Shown piece by piece: positions 19,458-29,303 of a DNA stretch of 64,000 bases (its first letter is position 1; the number at the start of each line of letters is the position of its first letter). This DNA is from Paenibacillus profundus. Its GTDB lineage: Bacteria; Bacillota; Bacilli; Paenibacillales; Paenibacillaceae. The stretch lies in NCBI RefSeq assembly GCF_021369635.1, contig NZ_JAJNBZ010000014.1, positions 77,896-141,895 on the forward strand, read 5' to 3'. Below the pieces are notes generated by a model. It was given only the letters and a program-made list of their open reading frames with translations, had not been told where the DNA came from and did no database searches. Both the position numbers and the translations under genes were made by a program.

Positions 19458-21398
19458 ATGACCGCACAGCGCCGCGCTATAATCTTACTCGTCGTAGGAT
19501 CTTTATTAGGTGTCACGCTAATCCCTGCTCCAGCATTGCCGGCTCAAGCAGCCGATTCAGCTTGGCAACCGCGATTTCAAGAACATTTCATGAGGAGGGT
19601 ACATATGCAACAAGTTATGAAACGCTCGGAAGTACCGCAAGAGGACCGTTGGAAGCTGGAGGATCTATTCGGCTCCAAGGCAGAATGGGAGCGAGAGTAC
19701 GAGCTCGTGCTTCAATTGTTGGAGAAGATGAAGCAATACCATGGCAAGCTAAGCGACGCTAAGACGTTGAGCGCTTGCTTCGAACTGGAAGATGATATTT
19801 CCTTACATACTGAACGCTTATACGTATATGCCAATATGCGCCATCACGAAGATACTGCTGAACCACAATATCAATCGCTGTCCGAGAAGTCGAAGCAACT
19901 GACAGTTACAGTAGGAGAAGCGCTCTCCTTTATGACTCCGGAGATTCTAGCTCTCTCTGATGAGCAGCTCGATAAGCTGATTGCGGATCCTGCGCTTGCA
20001 AGCTACCGCTTTACGTTGACAGAAATGAAGCGCCAGAAGGCCCATGTGCTGTCGAAGCAAGAGGAAGCGTTGCTTGCTCAAGTCGGAAGCATGTCGAAAG
20101 CGCCTGAAAGCATCTACAGCATGCTGAACAATGCGGATATGAAGTTTCCGAAGATCAAAAATGAAAAAGGCGAAGAAGTAGAGTTGACGCACGGACGTTA
20201 CATTCAATTTCTCGAAAGCCGCAACGCCGACGTGCGCAAAGCAGCATTCGAAGCCGTATACGGCACGTACCGTGGCCAACGCAACACGATTGCCGCGACA
20301 CTGAATGCCAACGTGACGAAGAATCTGTTCTACGCGCGTGCACGCAAATATCCTTCAACACTCGAAATGTACCTTTACGGAGATAACATTCCGAAGGAAG
20401 TATATACGAACCTGATTAATACGATTCATAAGCACTTGCCGCTAATGCATCGCTACATGAAGCTCCGCAAGCAGCTCCTGAATGTTGATGAGCTGCATAT
20501 GTACGATTTGTTCGCTCCTGTCGTGGATGAGTTCGACATGAACATCACGTTCGACGAAGCAAAAGCAACCGTCAAAGAGAGCTTAAAGCCGCTTGGCGAG
20601 AAATATTTAGAGGCGCTGCAAGAAGGCTTCAATAATGGCTGGATCGATGTGTACGAGAACGAAGGAAAGCGTACAGGGGCTTACAGCTGGGGCGCATATG
20701 GCACGCATCCTTACGTGCTGTTGAATCACAAGGATAACTTGAACAGCATGTTCACGTTGACCCACGAAATGGGCCACGCGCTGCATTCGTATCATTCCGA
20801 TAACAACCTGCCGTATCGTGATGCACAATATACGATTTTCTTGGCAGAAGTGGCGTCGACATTGAACGAGGCGCTGCTTATGGATTATATGCTGAAGAAG
20901 ACGAACGATAAGAAAGAGAAGATGTATCTGCTCGCCTATTACATCGACCAATTCCGTACAACGGTGTTCCGTCAGACGATGTTCGCGGAGTTCGAGATGA
21001 TCATTCACGAGCGCGCCGAGAAAGGCGAAGCATTGACTCCACAGCTGCTGTGCGAAGTGTACTATGATCTGAACAAAAAATATTACGGAGACGACATGGT
21101 CGTCGACAAAGATATCGAAATGGAATGGGCACGCATTCCACACTTCTATACTAGCTTCTATGTGTACAAATACGCGACAGGCTTCTCTGCCGCACAAAGC
21201 TTTGCCAAGCAAATACTGGATGATGGCCAGCCGGCCGTTGAACGCTACCTGGGCTTCCTGAAGAGTGGTGGCAGCGACTACTCCATCAACATTTTGAAGA
21301 AAGCTGGAGTAGACATGTCCACGCCTACTCCAATCGAGGAAGGCATGAGCCTTCTGGAATCGCTCATTGAAGAAATGGAGCAAATGGCTGCAAAATAA
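19458..21398 (+). CDS. pepF: Oligoendopeptidase F (M3B zinc peptidase), two possible starts
   Basis: Cleaves oligopeptides of roughly 7-17 residues. The zinc site THEMGHALH is at residues 435-443 (His436, Glu437, His440), and an N-terminal PepF domain precedes it. Two in-frame starts both have strong ribosome binding sites: ATG 19458 (AGGAGGATAGAT) gives 646 aa with a signal-peptide-like N-terminus (RR, LLVVGSLLGVTLIPAPALP, AQA cleavage motif at ~29-31); ATG 19605 (GAGGAGGGTACAT) gives 597 aa, the normal PepF length, beginning MQQVMKRSEVPQEDRWKLED. Cytosolic and exported forms may therefore come from one gene. A hairpin follows at 21419. Confidence 0.93.
   Translation: MTAQRRAIILLVVGSLLGVTLIPAPALPAQAADSAWQPRFQEHFMRRVHMQQVMKRSEVPQEDRWKLEDLFGSKAEWEREYELVLQLLEKMKQYHGKLSDAKTLSACFELEDDISLHTERLYVYANMRHHEDTAEPQYQSLSEKSKQLTVTVGEALSFMTPEILALSDEQLDKLIADPALASYRFTLTEMKRQKAHVLSKQEEALLAQVGSMSKAPESIYSMLNNADMKFPKIKNEKGEEVELTHGRYIQFLESRNADVRKAAFEAVYGTYRGQRNTIAATLNANVTKNLFYARARKYPSTLEMYLYGDNIPKEVYTNLINTIHKHLPLMHRYMKLRKQLLNVDELHMYDLFAPVVDEFDMNITFDEAKATVKESLKPLGEKYLEALQEGFNNGWIDVYENEGKRTGAYSWGAYGTHPYVLLNHKDNLNSMFTLTHEMGHALHSYHSDNNLPYRDAQYTIFLAEVASTLNEALLMDYMLKKTNDKKEKMYLLAYYIDQFRTTVFRQTMFAEFEMIIHERAEKGEALTPQLLCEVYYDLNKKYYGDDMVVDKDIEMEWARIPHFYTSFYVYKYATGFSAAQSFAKQILDDGQPAVERYLGFLKSGGSDYSINILKKAGVDMSTPTPIEEGMSLLESLIEEMEQMAAK
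19591..19607 (+). promoter_or_regulatory. Internal ribosome binding site and start within pepF
   Basis: GAGGAGGGTACATATG lies in frame inside the long pepF reading frame. The spacing is ideal and the resulting protein starts where typical PepF proteins start. Confidence 0.7.
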
Positions 21399-21418
21399 GA
21401 TGCCATGGAATAAGAAAG

Positions 21419-21440
21419 CGGGGGCCCCTCTGGGCACCCG
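21419..21440. terminator. Terminator between convergent pepF and FAD oxidoreductase
   Basis: CGGG-G-GCCC pairs with GGGC-A-CCCG around CTCT, followed by TTTTC on the plus strand and preceded by GAAAG. It probably serves pepF and possibly both genes. Confidence 0.6.
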
Positions 21441-21461
21441 TTTTCTTGCTGTTGAGACACC

Positions 21462-23060
21462 CTAGTTCATTCCCTCGAATGGCCAGCTGCGCTGAATCCC
21501 TGCCTCATCGAGTTCTTTTTGATAAGCCTTCAGGTGAAGTGAATGACCATGCACCTCGCGAGGCGTCACGCCATGATCCAGAGCGTACGCAATAAGATGA
21601 CCGACCGACTCCCCAATGTTCCATTCGGTCGGGTGGAGACGGTAGCAGCCATTCGTAATTTGTGTTGTACCGATATTTTTGCTGGCGGGAAGCACATTCT
21701 GGACCCGCCTCGGTATGAGCGCACCGAGCGGAATCTCATACGGATAGGCTAGAATGAACATACTGCGGCGGCTCTTGGCCGTCATATGTAAATCCAAGAA
21801 ATAATGCCCTACACCGACACTATCCTCATAACAGCGTATTCCCTCGCCTTTGTCTTGCCGCAATTCCTTATTTACATCCGCTTCGGTAATCGTATAAAGC
21901 GCCTGAATTCGTCTCGACTCACGAATATATGGAGATTTCGCCAATCCGTCCTCCGTTCCGACCGCTTTGCCGCACAGCCGGAGTCCGGGATAGCCCGTTC
22001 CCCCGTCCTCCCGAGGAGCTTCAGTCTGCAGCCAATATAATAGTGATAAGCTTAATTGTTTTGCCATTTCTACATGCTGCATCCGTTCTTCATATGGCAT
22101 TTCAATAATCGATGCCAAGGAGTAATCGTTCTGCGGCCAATTGATAAGCGAGATGTCACCCTCCGACTCCCCTTCTTTGAACTGGGCTGCATCCACGACA
22201 CGGCGATATGTCCACAGCGGCAGATCGCTGCTTCCTGGCAGGAATGTAAAGCTGCGATATTCCTCATCAGCGTTCGGCTTCATATCCCACCAGCTCAGCA
22301 GCGGATAGGGCGATCCCTCATGATAGAAGCTGCGCCAGAACTCGTACATCTCTGGTTGCGGGATCGAAGGGGCGAGATGAGCTGCATGCTCCGGCAGCAT
22401 CTCAACCGCCATCACGACCGTGAACGCCTGTGTATCCTCTTGATTCGCTTCAAGGAGCGCATGCGGCTCTCCAGTATTCTGCTGCGACTCAGCCCCGACA
22501 TTGTACTCCACGCCAGCGAGCGGCAGTAAGTCGCCGCATTCCGTTGCATCCACGAAGTAATCCCCGGCAATCGTCGTCTCTTCCCCGCTCTTCAAGTGCC
22601 GGACTGTCACTTGCTGCACCTTATCTCCTTCCGCCTGTGCCTGAATCGGTATCGTGTCATACAAAATATGAAGGCGCCCCTCCTTCACAAACGGCCACAA
22701 CCACTTCTGCAAAATGCCATGCGCTACGTTCGGTTCATGACTAAGACGGCTGACCCATGCATTGCCTGGATTGAAATGTTCGTCGAAGTGCGCCTCGCCG
22801 CGCACTTGATCAGGCTGCACCCGTTGGCGGTAATGTCGTCGAACCTGTTGACGGAATTCCCGATAGGAGCCTGTACATCCCGTCTGTTCTATCCAGGGAT
22901 GCTCGTCGGGCGGCACGGCCTGACTCGTTAGCTGGCCGCCCACCCAATCCGTCTCTTCCGTCAACACAACTTGATACCCCCGCTTTGCCAATGTCCATGC
23001 TGCAAGCGTACCTCCAAGCCCCCCACCGATAACAACTGCATCCGCTTTCATGTTTTTCAT
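21462..23060 (-). CDS. FAD-dependent oxidoreductase
   Basis: 532 residues from ATG 23060, preceded by AAGGAGGAGCGCG. The frame extends 35 codons upstream without a ribosome binding site. N-terminal dinucleotide-binding motif VVIGGGLGGTLAAWTLAKRG and a VGGQLTSQ stretch identify the FAD_oxidored (PF12831) group, whose members often sit in carbohydrate or secondary metabolism loci. DYFVDATECGDLLPLAG is the second FAD-contacting segment. No signal peptide. Substrate unknown. Convergent with pepF; the next gene (lapA-like) is divergent. Confidence 0.85.
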   Translation of the reverse strand: MKNMKADAVVIGGGLGGTLAAWTLAKRGYQVVLTEETDWVGGQLTSQAVPPDEHPWIEQTGCTGSYREFRQQVRRHYRQRVQPDQVRGEAHFDEHFNPGNAWVSRLSHEPNVAHGILQKWLWPFVKEGRLHILYDTIPIQAQAEGDKVQQVTVRHLKSGEETTIAGDYFVDATECGDLLPLAGVEYNVGAESQQNTGEPHALLEANQEDTQAFTVVMAVEMLPEHAAHLAPSIPQPEMYEFWRSFYHEGSPYPLLSWWDMKPNADEEYRSFTFLPGSSDLPLWTYRRVVDAAQFKEGESEGDISLINWPQNDYSLASIIEMPYEERMQHVEMAKQLSLSLLYWLQTEAPREDGGTGYPGLRLCGKAVGTEDGLAKSPYIRESRRIQALYTITEADVNKELRQDKGEGIRCYEDSVGVGHYFLDLHMTAKSRRSMFILAYPYEIPLGALIPRRVQNVLPASKNIGTTQITNGCYRLHPTEWNIGESVGHLIAYALDHGVTPREVHGHSLHLKAYQKELDEAGIQRSWPFEGMN

Positions 23061-23237
23061 CGCGCTCCTCCTTTTCCACATTAACCCACCTGTTATGAGC
23101 ATATCATGCTTCAAGAACGTTTTGAATATTTTCACCTTAATTAAATTTATTTTTGGATAATGCATTCAACTTGTGACGAAAGCGGTCGAACATTATACTG
23201 AGAGGTAGATATATAGAACCATGAGGAGGATAACTCG

Positions 23238-23594
23238 ATGCGTATTCAATGGTCTTTGCTGGCAGGGCTCTTTTTCGCGTTGATTACGGCCATCTTCGCC
23301 GTCATTAATGTCAATCCGGTCCAAGTCAATTTGTTATTCGGTACATTTGACGTACCTCTTATTTTGCTCATCCTTGGCTGCACCCTATTAGGGGCCATCA
23401 TTGTAGGCTCCTACAGCATTTATTTGCAGTACAAATCCCAGAAGAAGCTGAAAGGGCTGGAACAGCAGCTTGCTCAAGTGATGGACGCGACGGGGTATGT
23501 CATTCCGGACACTGTAGAAGAGCCAGCTCTGCAAGGCACTGAGGATCTGAGCGATACCTCCAACGCTTCCGCTGATCGGAAGCACGCCGAGTAG
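23238..23594 (+). CDS. LapA/DUF1049 family membrane protein
   Basis: 118 residues with two helices (about 7-25, LLAGLFFALITAIFAVINV; about 40-62, VPLILLILGCTLLGAIIVG) and a cytoplasmic tail that starts as a Lys/Gln coiled coil (YKSQKKLKGLEQQLAQVM) and ends acidic. VNPVQVNLLFGTFDVPLILL is the DUF1049 signature. E. coli LapA works with LapB on envelope assembly; the role in Gram-positives is unclear. The ATG follows GAGGAGGATAACTCG. Confidence 0.85.
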   Translation: MRIQWSLLAGLFFALITAIFAVINVNPVQVNLLFGTFDVPLILLILGCTLLGAIIVGSYSIYLQYKSQKKLKGLEQQLAQVMDATGYVIPDTVEEPALQGTEDLSDTSNASADRKHAE

Positions 23595-23651
23595 CATAAC
23601 TACCACTATCTATATGGAATTAAACGGATGCAAAGATGAGGAGGCTATATA

Positions 23652-24725
23652 ATGAATCAACCTGTCATAACATCGGAGCCGTTTCATGCGGCGATAGATG
23701 AGAATTATGTAACTTCGTTTTTAATGGAACTGCTTCAGACCCCAAGCCCAACCGGCTATACACATCACATAATGAAGCGAATTGGCGAAGAAGCGAAACG
23801 TCTCGGATATTCATTTGAGCTTACGCAAAAAGGATGCGGCGTGATCAAAGTGAACGGCGCAAAAGGCAATGCCGAGAAAGTCATCGGCTTATCAGCGCAT
23901 GTGGATACGCTTGGCGCAATGGTCCGTTCCATCAACGCAGACGGGACGCTGCGGCTCACTTCGTTAGGCGGATACATGTCTCATTCAATGGAGAACGAGT
24001 ACTGCCAAATACATACTCGGGACGGACGGGTCTATACTGGCACAATTATGACCAATCACCCGTCTGTACACGTATATAGCGACGCACGCGACTACGTGCG
24101 TGAAGAGAAAAATATGATGGTGCGCATCGATGAGCTTGTCCACTCCAAGCAGGATACCGAAGCGCTTGGCATCCGTACGGGCGATTACGTGTCCTTCGAT
24201 GCGCGCCCAGTCCATCTGCATAACGGCTTGATCAAATCGCGTCACTTGGATGACAAAGCAAGCGTTGCAGCACTTTTCGGCGTATTGGAGAGCATAAAGC
24301 GCACATCTTGGCAACCGCAGCACGATATCGTCATTTTCATTACGAACTATGAGGAAATCGGTCACGGCGCATCATACATTCCCCAGGAAATAACGGAAAT
24401 GATCGCCGTCGATATGGGCGCAATGGGGGACGATTTGTCATGTAAAGAGACCGATGTATCTATATGTGCCAAAGATTCCTCCGGTCCTTACGATTACATG
24501 ATGACCGGACAATTGATCGCATTGGCCGAGCGGGAAGGCGTCGAGTATGCGGTGGATATTTATCCTCATTACGGCTCGGATGCTTCCGCCGCTTTACGGG
24601 GAGGTCATAATATTCGCGCCGCGCTCATCGGACCGGGCGTGCATGCATCCCATGCGATGGAACGTACCCATCAGAAGGCAGTCATCAATACGGCGCGGCT
24701 TCTCTCCGCTTACATTACAGAGTAA
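23652..24725 (+). CDS. M42 family metallopeptidase (glutamyl aminopeptidase/endoglucanase-M type)
   Basis: 357-residue co-catalytic two-metal aminopeptidase. Metal ligands are visible in LSAHVDTLGAMVR (His, Asp), HLDDKASVAA (bridging Asp), TNYEEIGHGAS (catalytic Glu pair), AVDMGAMGDD and the C-terminal GPGVHASHAMERTH. Removes N-terminal residues from peptides in the cytoplasm. The ATG follows GATGAGGAGGCTATATA. It lies 58 bp after lapA on the same strand and 88 bp before the next gene; a shared transcript is plausible. Confidence 0.93.
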   Translation: MNQPVITSEPFHAAIDENYVTSFLMELLQTPSPTGYTHHIMKRIGEEAKRLGYSFELTQKGCGVIKVNGAKGNAEKVIGLSAHVDTLGAMVRSINADGTLRLTSLGGYMSHSMENEYCQIHTRDGRVYTGTIMTNHPSVHVYSDARDYVREEKNMMVRIDELVHSKQDTEALGIRTGDYVSFDARPVHLHNGLIKSRHLDDKASVAALFGVLESIKRTSWQPQHDIVIFITNYEEIGHGASYIPQEITEMIAVDMGAMGDDLSCKETDVSICAKDSSGPYDYMMTGQLIALAEREGVEYAVDIYPHYGSDASAALRGGHNIRAALIGPGVHASHAMERTHQKAVINTARLLSAYITE

Positions 24726-24812
24726 ACTTACCGGACGGAAGTAGGGACATGATAGTTATCAGGACTCTATCACTCGAACGACAACTTGCATCGATGAGAA
24801 GGAGGAAGAAAT

Positions 24813-25820
24813 ATGACGGAGCGCTTTCGAGCATTAGTCGTGCGCAAGTCAGACGGCGATATAATGAACGTGTCCGTTCAGGAGCTCGGCTTGTCCGATC
24901 TGCCGGAGGGCAGTGTAACGATCCGTGTTGCTTATTCCAGCTTAAATTATAAAGATGCATTAGCTTGCGCACCGAACGGCGGCATCGTTAAATCGTACCC
25001 ATTCATCCCCGGAATCGATCTGTCGGGTATCGTAATGACAAGTCATGATCCGCGCTTTACTGCCGGTCAGCCAGTGCTGGTTACCGGTTATGAGCTAGGG
25101 GTGACTCATTTCGGCGGTCTGTCCGAAATCATCCGCGTCCCTGGAGATTGGGTCGTGCCTGTACCCGAGTCACTCAGCTTGCGGGAGGCGATGGTGTTCG
25201 GAACGGCAGGATTTACGGCGGCATTAGCCGTAGAACGCCTCGAACAGCACGGTATTCGTCCAGATGATGGCCCGGTTCTTGTAACCGGAGCAAGCGGCGG
25301 AGTCGGCTCCATTTCCGTCGCTATGCTGGCCAAGCTCGGTTACGAAGTAACCGCCGCGAGCGGTAAGAGTCAATTAGCCGATACACTGCGGAATTTAGGT
25401 GCCGCTCATGTCGTATCGCGGCAGGGGTGGCAGCCTGAACGGCCGCGTGCGTTGGATAAGCAGCGCTGGGCGGCAGTAATCGATGTATGTGGCGGCGACA
25501 TTCTTGCAGCAGCGCTCGCTTCTACCCGGTATGGCGGAGCCGTTGCGGCTGCCGGACTGACTGCGGGAGGACAGCTGCCGACATCGGTCTATCCGTTCAT
25601 CTTGAGAGGCATAGCCCTATACGGAATTGACTCGGTCTATGCTTCAGCCGCTCACAGGACTCGACTCTGGTCAAGAATGGCTGATGAATGGAAGTTCATT
25701 GCACAAGACAATGAATGGATCCATGAGATATCCCTTCAAGATGTGCCGGAATATACCGCTCGTATGCTCGAAGGGCAGACATGGGGCCGCGCGCTCGTCC
25801 ACGTAGCTGCGGAAGATTAG
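24813..25820 (+). CDS. YhdH/YhfP-type quinone oxidoreductase (acrylyl-CoA reductase family)
   Basis: 335 residues, medium-chain reductase without the zinc ligands of alcohol dehydrogenases. NADPH-binding VTGASGGVGSISVAMLAKLG (~154-173) and the N-terminal SSLNYKDALACAPNGGIVKS are typical of the YhdH/AcuI group, which reduces acryloyl-CoA or similar enones. FIPGIDLSG matches the catalytic-domain signature. The ATG follows AGAAGGAGGAAGAAAT. A perfect 12-bp hairpin follows at 25905. Confidence 0.9.
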   Translation: MTERFRALVVRKSDGDIMNVSVQELGLSDLPEGSVTIRVAYSSLNYKDALACAPNGGIVKSYPFIPGIDLSGIVMTSHDPRFTAGQPVLVTGYELGVTHFGGLSEIIRVPGDWVVPVPESLSLREAMVFGTAGFTAALAVERLEQHGIRPDDGPVLVTGASGGVGSISVAMLAKLGYEVTAASGKSQLADTLRNLGAAHVVSRQGWQPERPRALDKQRWAAVIDVCGGDILAAALASTRYGGAVAAAGLTAGGQLPTSVYPFILRGIALYGIDSVYASAAHRTRLWSRMADEWKFIAQDNEWIHEISLQDVPEYTARMLEGQTWGRALVHVAAED

Positions 25821-25904
25821 AAATGATCGTGAATGAAACAATGACGCTGCGCGAACGCACAAACGCCAGCTGCGCATGTCAGTGTTACCATATTATCTAA
25901 ATAG

Positions 25905-25937
25905 AGCAGGCGCCGATTCATAAGGTCGGCGCCTGCT
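25905..25937. terminator. Shared terminator between convergent genes
   Basis: Perfect 12-bp stem AGCAGGCGCCGA / TCGGCGCCTGCT around TTCATAAGG, followed by CTTTGTATT. Between the YhdH-type gene (+) and the STM3941-like gene (-). Confidence 0.85.
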
Positions 25938-25959
25938 CTTTGTATTCGTTTGGTTATGA

Positions 25960-26487
25960 CTATCCCATTGTTGGTTCGGATCGTTTCCAACGCGCGAGCA
26001 TTTCGTTGACCACCTGTTCCAATGGCACGCTGATGGCGACCTTTGGAATATTTACTTGAGCTTTCACTAAATGCTTGTTCGCTTTTGCAATCGATTGCTT
26101 CCACGATGGAATCCGCGCCATAAGCCGATCCGGATTCACTACTTGGATGCCGATAAAATGCTGGCCCATGAATTCATAAATAAAAATGTCTTTTACTTCA
26201 TCCCATGTCACTACACCTGCCGCACTCAAGGAGGCATTATCGATGAAGCCTTCATTAGAAACAACTAGCGCCGGCTTCGGCACCATCAGGCGAAAGAGGG
26301 AGTATGCCAATGTTACCGCAAAAAATAATGAACAAATTCCGCCAACGACAATGGATACTCCTTCACTGTCAAGCATCAATACAATACCGATGACGACGAA
26401 CACAAGCGACCCCAACAAAGTTAATATCAATTTGCGCTTGCCTGGATAAATGACATATGCATTCGACTCCGCTTCATATGCTGTCAC
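25960..26487 (-). CDS. STM3941-like membrane protein
   Basis: 175 residues. Cytoplasmic N-terminus (YVIYPGKRKLILTLLGSLVF) leads into two adjacent helices (about 20-65), then a soluble PH-like domain containing PKPALVVSNEGFIDNAS and VVTWDEVKDIFIYE, typical of small membrane proteins grouped with STM3941. Function unknown. ATG after GGAGAGATGCTCT. Transcribed alone, leftward, downstream of the ABC-F gene. Confidence 0.6.
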   Translation of the reverse strand: MTAYEAESNAYVIYPGKRKLILTLLGSLVFVVIGIVLMLDSEGVSIVVGGICSLFFAVTLAYSLFRLMVPKPALVVSNEGFIDNASLSAAGVVTWDEVKDIFIYEFMGQHFIGIQVVNPDRLMARIPSWKQSIAKANKHLVKAQVNIPKVAISVPLEQVVNEMLARWKRSEPTMG

Positions 26488-26582
26488 GACAGAGCATCTC
26501 TCCTTTCATCCCAACTATTCTTATATAAACCGATGAAGGAGCACGTAACCTCATGTTGCACTCTATCCCGTCCGTACCGATG

Positions 26583-28508
26583 TTATTTCTGTTTCTCTGC
26601 CTCAATCTGTTCTGCTAACTCGCTTAAATAGGTCCATCGCTCCATTAAATCACTCAACTGTGTCTGGGCAGTGCTATCTTCCTTCATGAGCTCCTGCAGA
26701 CGGGCGGAGTCATTGAATGCTTGCTCCATTTCCTTCTGGATGCGCTCCATATTTTCTTCCGCCTCTGCAATTCGATCCTCGATTTGCTCATATTCACGCT
26801 CTTCTTTATAAGACATTTTCAGCTTAGTCTTACGCTCGAGACGTTCGGATTTATCAACTGCTGTAGCCGCCTTAGCCGCTTGATCGGACTCCGCGCTCGC
26901 TGTTCCGCCGTATTTTGCCTTCCACTCCATATATTCCGAATAGTTGCCTACATGCTGTTCTATCGCTCCATCTTCGAACGACCAGATACGTTCCACCACA
27001 CGATCCAGGAAATAGCGATCATGGGACACGGTAATGACTACGCCCGGGAAATCGTCCAAATAATCCTCAAGCACAGCTAGTGTCTGCACGTCCAAATCGT
27101 TCGTAGGCTCATCGAGCAGCAGGACGTTCGGCGCTTCCAGCAGCATGCGCAGGAGTTGCAGCCGTCTCTTCTCTCCACCAGACAGCTTGCCGATTAAGGT
27201 CCACTGCATCGCCGGAGAGAACAAGAACCGCTCCAGCATTTGCGCTGCGGTAATGCTCTGCCCTTCCGACGTACGAACCGTTTCCGCCCCTTCGCGCACG
27301 TATTCGATTACCCGCATCGACTCATCCATTTCCTCATGCTCCTGCGTGAAGAACCCAATGCGGACCGTCGGCCCAAGCACGATCGACCCTTCGTCAGGCT
27401 CTCGCAGTCCAGCAATGATGCGCAGCAGCGTTGATTTCCCGCTTCCATTCGGTCCGATTATGCCGATGCGATCTTCGGGAACCGCAATATAATTCACATC
27501 CTGGAACAGCGCTTGGCCGTTAATGGAGCAACCGACATGCTCAAGCTCCATTATCTTCTTGCCCAACCGGGCAGATAAGGTCGAGACGTCCACCTGATCG
27601 CCTTTTGCAAGCGGTCCGTCCGCTTGCAGATCTTCGAACCGTTGAATGCGCGCCTTCTGCTTCGTCGACCGCGCTTTCGCACCACGCCGGATCCAAGCCA
27701 ACTCCTGACGCAGCAGGTTCTGTCGTTTATCTTCGGTTGCCGCTTCCCTTGCTTCACGGTCCGCCTTCAGCTCCAAGAAACGGGTATAGTTCGCTTCATA
27801 GAAGAAAGCGCATCCTCGATCAAGCTCCATCATACGGTTGGCAACCCGATCGAGAAAATAACGATCGTGCGTAATCATAAGCAGCGCACCCGATCGCTTC
27901 TGCAGCAGCGTCTCCAGCCATGCGACAGTATCGTTATCGATATGGTTCGTCGGCTCATCCAGCAGCAAAATATCTGACGGATGAATGAGCGCAGAGGCGA
28001 GTGCAACACGCTTGCGCTGTCCGCCGGACAAGGTTCCCATCTTGGCGTCGAACTGTTGAATGCCAAGCTTGGACAGAATCGTCTTCGCCTCGCTTTCGAG
28101 CTGCCATGCTTGCAGCCGCTCCATATCATCGCTTGCGTGCACAAGCTTCATCTGTATGGCTTCATCGTCAGGCTTACGGCGAGCTTCTTCCAAGCATTCC
28201 GTATATTTCCGGACAGCGACCATCTCGGGCGCATTTCCGCCAAGCACTTGATCGAGAACGGCAGCCTCCGGATCAAAGACTGGCTCCTGCGACACATACT
28301 GCAGGGTCACCCGATTTCCGATAAGCACTTGCCCTTCTTCCAACGGTTCCACTCCAGCGATCGTGCGCAAAAAAGTTGATTTTCCCGTACCGTTTACACC
28401 GACAATGCCCAAGCGGTCCCCAGCTTCAATTCCGAAGGTTACCTCCTTGAACAGCGTCTTCTCTCCGTAGCTTTTGCCAAGCTGATCTATCGTCATTAAA
28501 TGCATCAT
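26583..28508 (-). CDS. ABC-F family ATPase (Uup/YfmR type)
   Basis: Cytoplasmic tandem ABC protein of the ribosome-associated ABC-F class, which relieves stalled translation or aids antibiotic tolerance. 641 residues from ATG 28508 (GGAGGATTT just upstream; an adjacent ATG at 28505 is equally possible). Two nucleotide-binding domains each have Walker A (GVNGTGKSTF, GPNGSGKSTL), signature (LSGGQRKR, LSGGEKRR) and Walker B with LLLDEPTNH / LLLDEPTND. The linker between them is charged, and a C-terminal Uup-like coiled coil (~555-641) follows, which suits YfmR/Uup rather than Vga/Lsa resistance proteins. Confidence 0.93.
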   Translation of the reverse strand: MMHLMTIDQLGKSYGEKTLFKEVTFGIEAGDRLGIVGVNGTGKSTFLRTIAGVEPLEEGQVLIGNRVTLQYVSQEPVFDPEAAVLDQVLGGNAPEMVAVRKYTECLEEARRKPDDEAIQMKLVHASDDMERLQAWQLESEAKTILSKLGIQQFDAKMGTLSGGQRKRVALASALIHPSDILLLDEPTNHIDNDTVAWLETLLQKRSGALLMITHDRYFLDRVANRMMELDRGCAFFYEANYTRFLELKADREAREAATEDKRQNLLRQELAWIRRGAKARSTKQKARIQRFEDLQADGPLAKGDQVDVSTLSARLGKKIMELEHVGCSINGQALFQDVNYIAVPEDRIGIIGPNGSGKSTLLRIIAGLREPDEGSIVLGPTVRIGFFTQEHEEMDESMRVIEYVREGAETVRTSEGQSITAAQMLERFLFSPAMQWTLIGKLSGGEKRRLQLLRMLLEAPNVLLLDEPTNDLDVQTLAVLEDYLDDFPGVVITVSHDRYFLDRVVERIWSFEDGAIEQHVGNYSEYMEWKAKYGGTASAESDQAAKAATAVDKSERLERKTKLKMSYKEEREYEQIEDRIAEAEENMERIQKEMEQAFNDSARLQELMKEDSTAQTQLSDLMERWTYLSELAEQIEAEKQK

Positions 28509-28621
28509 AAATCCTCCATTCGGTTCGTAAGCAAATTCGCATGATTTGCCCAAAAAGGGAGAACCCGAGGTTCTCCCCTTGCTTTTATACACTTTCGGCA
28601 CCTTTGGCTAAGTCGCTCCTC

Positions 28622-29212
28622 TTACTGCCCGGCGGCTTCTTCATGACTCGCGGCACACCCATTCATGAACAAATCAGCAACAAATCGAATGCGCTGCTGC
28701 AAATCTCGTTCCGTAAATGTAGGCGAGAACAAAATATCCATCTTGATCATATCCAACATTCCCGCGTACGATTTGGCATGAAGTGTCGCTTCCGGCACCC
28801 CGTAAGCCTCCATCGTCTCCGAAATAAGACGCATATAGCTGTGCATGAAGTTTCGAAGCGCAGCCATCATGTCCGGGTCATTATTCGGCGTCTTGAAGAA
28901 CAGCTTCGTATACTCTTTGCGGTTATAGTAATAGCGCAAATGATGGTCCGCAATAAATCGCAGCCGTTCCTCCAATGAATGGCGTTGATTCAGACCGAAT
29001 TCCAGTTCGCGCAAATATTGTTCAAAATCACGCACCGTCATCGCGGTGAACAATTGTTCCTTACTCTTAAAATATAAATAAAGTGTTCCTTTGGCAATGC
29101 CTGCTTTATCGGCAATATCAGACATTTTCGTCTCGTAAAAGCCATCGGAACCGAAGAGCTCGTATGCCGCATCTAAAATGAGATGCAGCTTATCGCCATA
29201 ACCGTAACTCAT
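28622..29212 (-). CDS. TetR family transcriptional regulator
   Basis: 196 residues from ATG 29212, after GGAGGAGGTGGGCCG; the open frame extends 44 codons upstream without initiation signals. N-terminal helix-turn-helix: ILDAAYELFGSDGFYETKMS, DIADKAGIAKGTLYLYFKSK. C-terminal all-helical ligand domain, similar in size to YerO/FadR-like repressors. Lies 113 bp upstream of the ABC-F gene and 91 bp downstream of the DUF92 gene, all leftward. The ligand is unknown. Confidence 0.92.
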   Translation of the reverse strand: MSYGYGDKLHLILDAAYELFGSDGFYETKMSDIADKAGIAKGTLYLYFKSKEQLFTAMTVRDFEQYLRELEFGLNQRHSLEERLRFIADHHLRYYYNRKEYTKLFFKTPNNDPDMMAALRNFMHSYMRLISETMEAYGVPEATLHAKSYAGMLDMIKMDILFSPTFTERDLQQRIRFVADLFMNGCAASHEEAAGQ

Positions 29213-29303
29213 CGGCCCACCTCCTCCACATTTGCCCAAGCCATGACCTATGCCTGACATTCTTTGTTCGAATATATCACGAGTTCGATTGCTTGTCGAT
29301 TTG

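Noticed and set aside
22810..23079. Alternative minus-strand frame at the start of the FAD oxidoreductase
   Set aside because: Out of frame with the Rossmann motif and shares the same ribosome binding region; a shadow.
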